Positions 15,056 through 15,339 of a stretch of DNA of 15,339 nt are shown here, piece by piece. The stretch covers positions 1 to 15,339 of the forward strand of contig CAZIWA010000129.1 of NCBI GenBank assembly GCA_964542875.1. Reading direction: 5' to 3'. Below the pieces are notes generated by a model. The model had not been told where the DNA came from and made no database searches. It saw nothing but the letters and a program-made list of their open reading frames with translations. Positions within the stretch are counted from its first letter, which is position 1; each line of letters begins with the position of its first letter. The DNA is from CAZGOM01 sp964542875. Its GTDB lineage: Bacteria; Planctomycetota; Phycisphaerae; Phycisphaerales; Phycisphaeraceae. Made by a program: the position numbers and the translations under genes.

Positions 15056-15339
15056 GAATCATACCCCACCTTCGCCCCATCAGTCGCTTTTCAAGACAAG
15101 GATCCAAGGCAAAGGTGCATGACAGGACCTTCGCGTCTTAATTCTCTTTATCCCGAAGGGATTTCAGCGATTAGTCGGCAGAAGAGCGGATTTTTATCGC
15201 GAAGGTGCGAAGACATGAAGTTAAAAGCCGGAAAGCGAAAGAGAAAAATCGGCAAGGCGATGGGCTGACAGTCGCAGAACCCGGCTTCTAATCAAATTTA
15301 TCCTGATTCGCTTTTACTTTCTGCCTCTTCCCTTCGCGG
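15056..15339. other. Right-end intergenic region with short palindromes
   Basis: No convincing gene is seen. ATCCC-gaa-GGGAT (15150-15162) is a small tight hairpin. CCTTCGCG (15128-15135) is inverted as CGCGAAGG (15198-15205), enclosing it, so 15128-15205 could be one dispersed palindromic element. A 17-codon frame at 15215-15268 (GAAGG box 9 nt ahead, product MKLKAGKRKRKIGKAMG) is highly basic but too short to call. The region would hold the promoter of the M16-ribB transcript; no clear boxes were found. Confidence 0.4.

Noticed and set aside
14306..15268. Plus-strand frame of 320 codons opposite the M16 gene
   Set aside because: It is antisense to a gene with an intact HxxEH zinc site; the composition is that of a shadow frame.
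1..15339. CRISPR array, phage defence cluster or integrated element
   Set aside because: No regularly spaced repeats, cas, restriction, toxin-antitoxin, integrase or transposase genes were seen on either strand.

Overview
The window looks like a piece of a GC-rich planctomycete chromosome, most likely class Phycisphaerae. Three things point there: a secreted giant protein with the planctomycete N-terminal LEPR-xLL-type motif (here LEALERRALL), a XylR-type regulator that joins a LacI-like sensor to an AraC-type DNA-binding domain, and a DUF4091/GH123-like secreted protein. Coding third positions are strongly C-biased. No rRNA, tRNA, CRISPR, integrase or transposase gene was seen. The placement is inference from gene content, not from a marker phylogeny.

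Left part (1-7084). A gene-free leader of about 435 bp holds several tiny-loop GC-rich hairpins that look like dispersed intergenic palindromes, then a plausible sigma70-type promoter. A PhyH-family dioxygenase (436-1275) runs into a convergent XylR-type regulator (1280-2425, minus) with only 4 bp between the stops. A regulatory region (2426-2765) with inverted and direct repeats separates the regulator from a divergent 1416-residue G8-domain/beta-helix/PKD/concanavalin-like secreted protein (2766-7016). That gene ends at a strong bidirectional terminator. A sensible reading is an accessory carbohydrate-response locus, with the regulator controlling itself and the exported protein.

Middle part (7119-10896). 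A VOC/glyoxalase-like protein and a DUF4091 (GH123-like) secreted protein lie on the minus strand. Divergent from them is an isolated NuoI-like 2x[4Fe-4S] ferredoxin subunit with a consensus -10 box. Its 3' end runs into a 100-N assembly gap whose two edges are the same 55 bp. This is almost certainly a contig-join artefact at a terminator hairpin and not biology. A small single-pass membrane protein follows on the minus strand.

Right part (11230-15339). A divergent TrkH/KtrB-like transporter overlaps the 3' end of a convergent riboflavin gene by 53 bp. The riboflavin gene encodes an intact RibB (DHBP synthase) domain fused to a GTP-cyclohydrolase-II-like domain that has lost all three zinc cysteines and the catalytic-loop arginine, i.e. 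a RibBX-type protein. It sits 63 bp downstream of an M16 zinc peptidase gene, probably in one transcript. The last about 280 bp hold no convincing gene.

No wholly new system could be shown. The most interesting items are the RibBX-type fusion in this lineage, the G8 surface protein with three copies of one C-terminal module and a palindromic control region, the eroded TrkH-like transporter, and the assembly artefact, which should be repaired.
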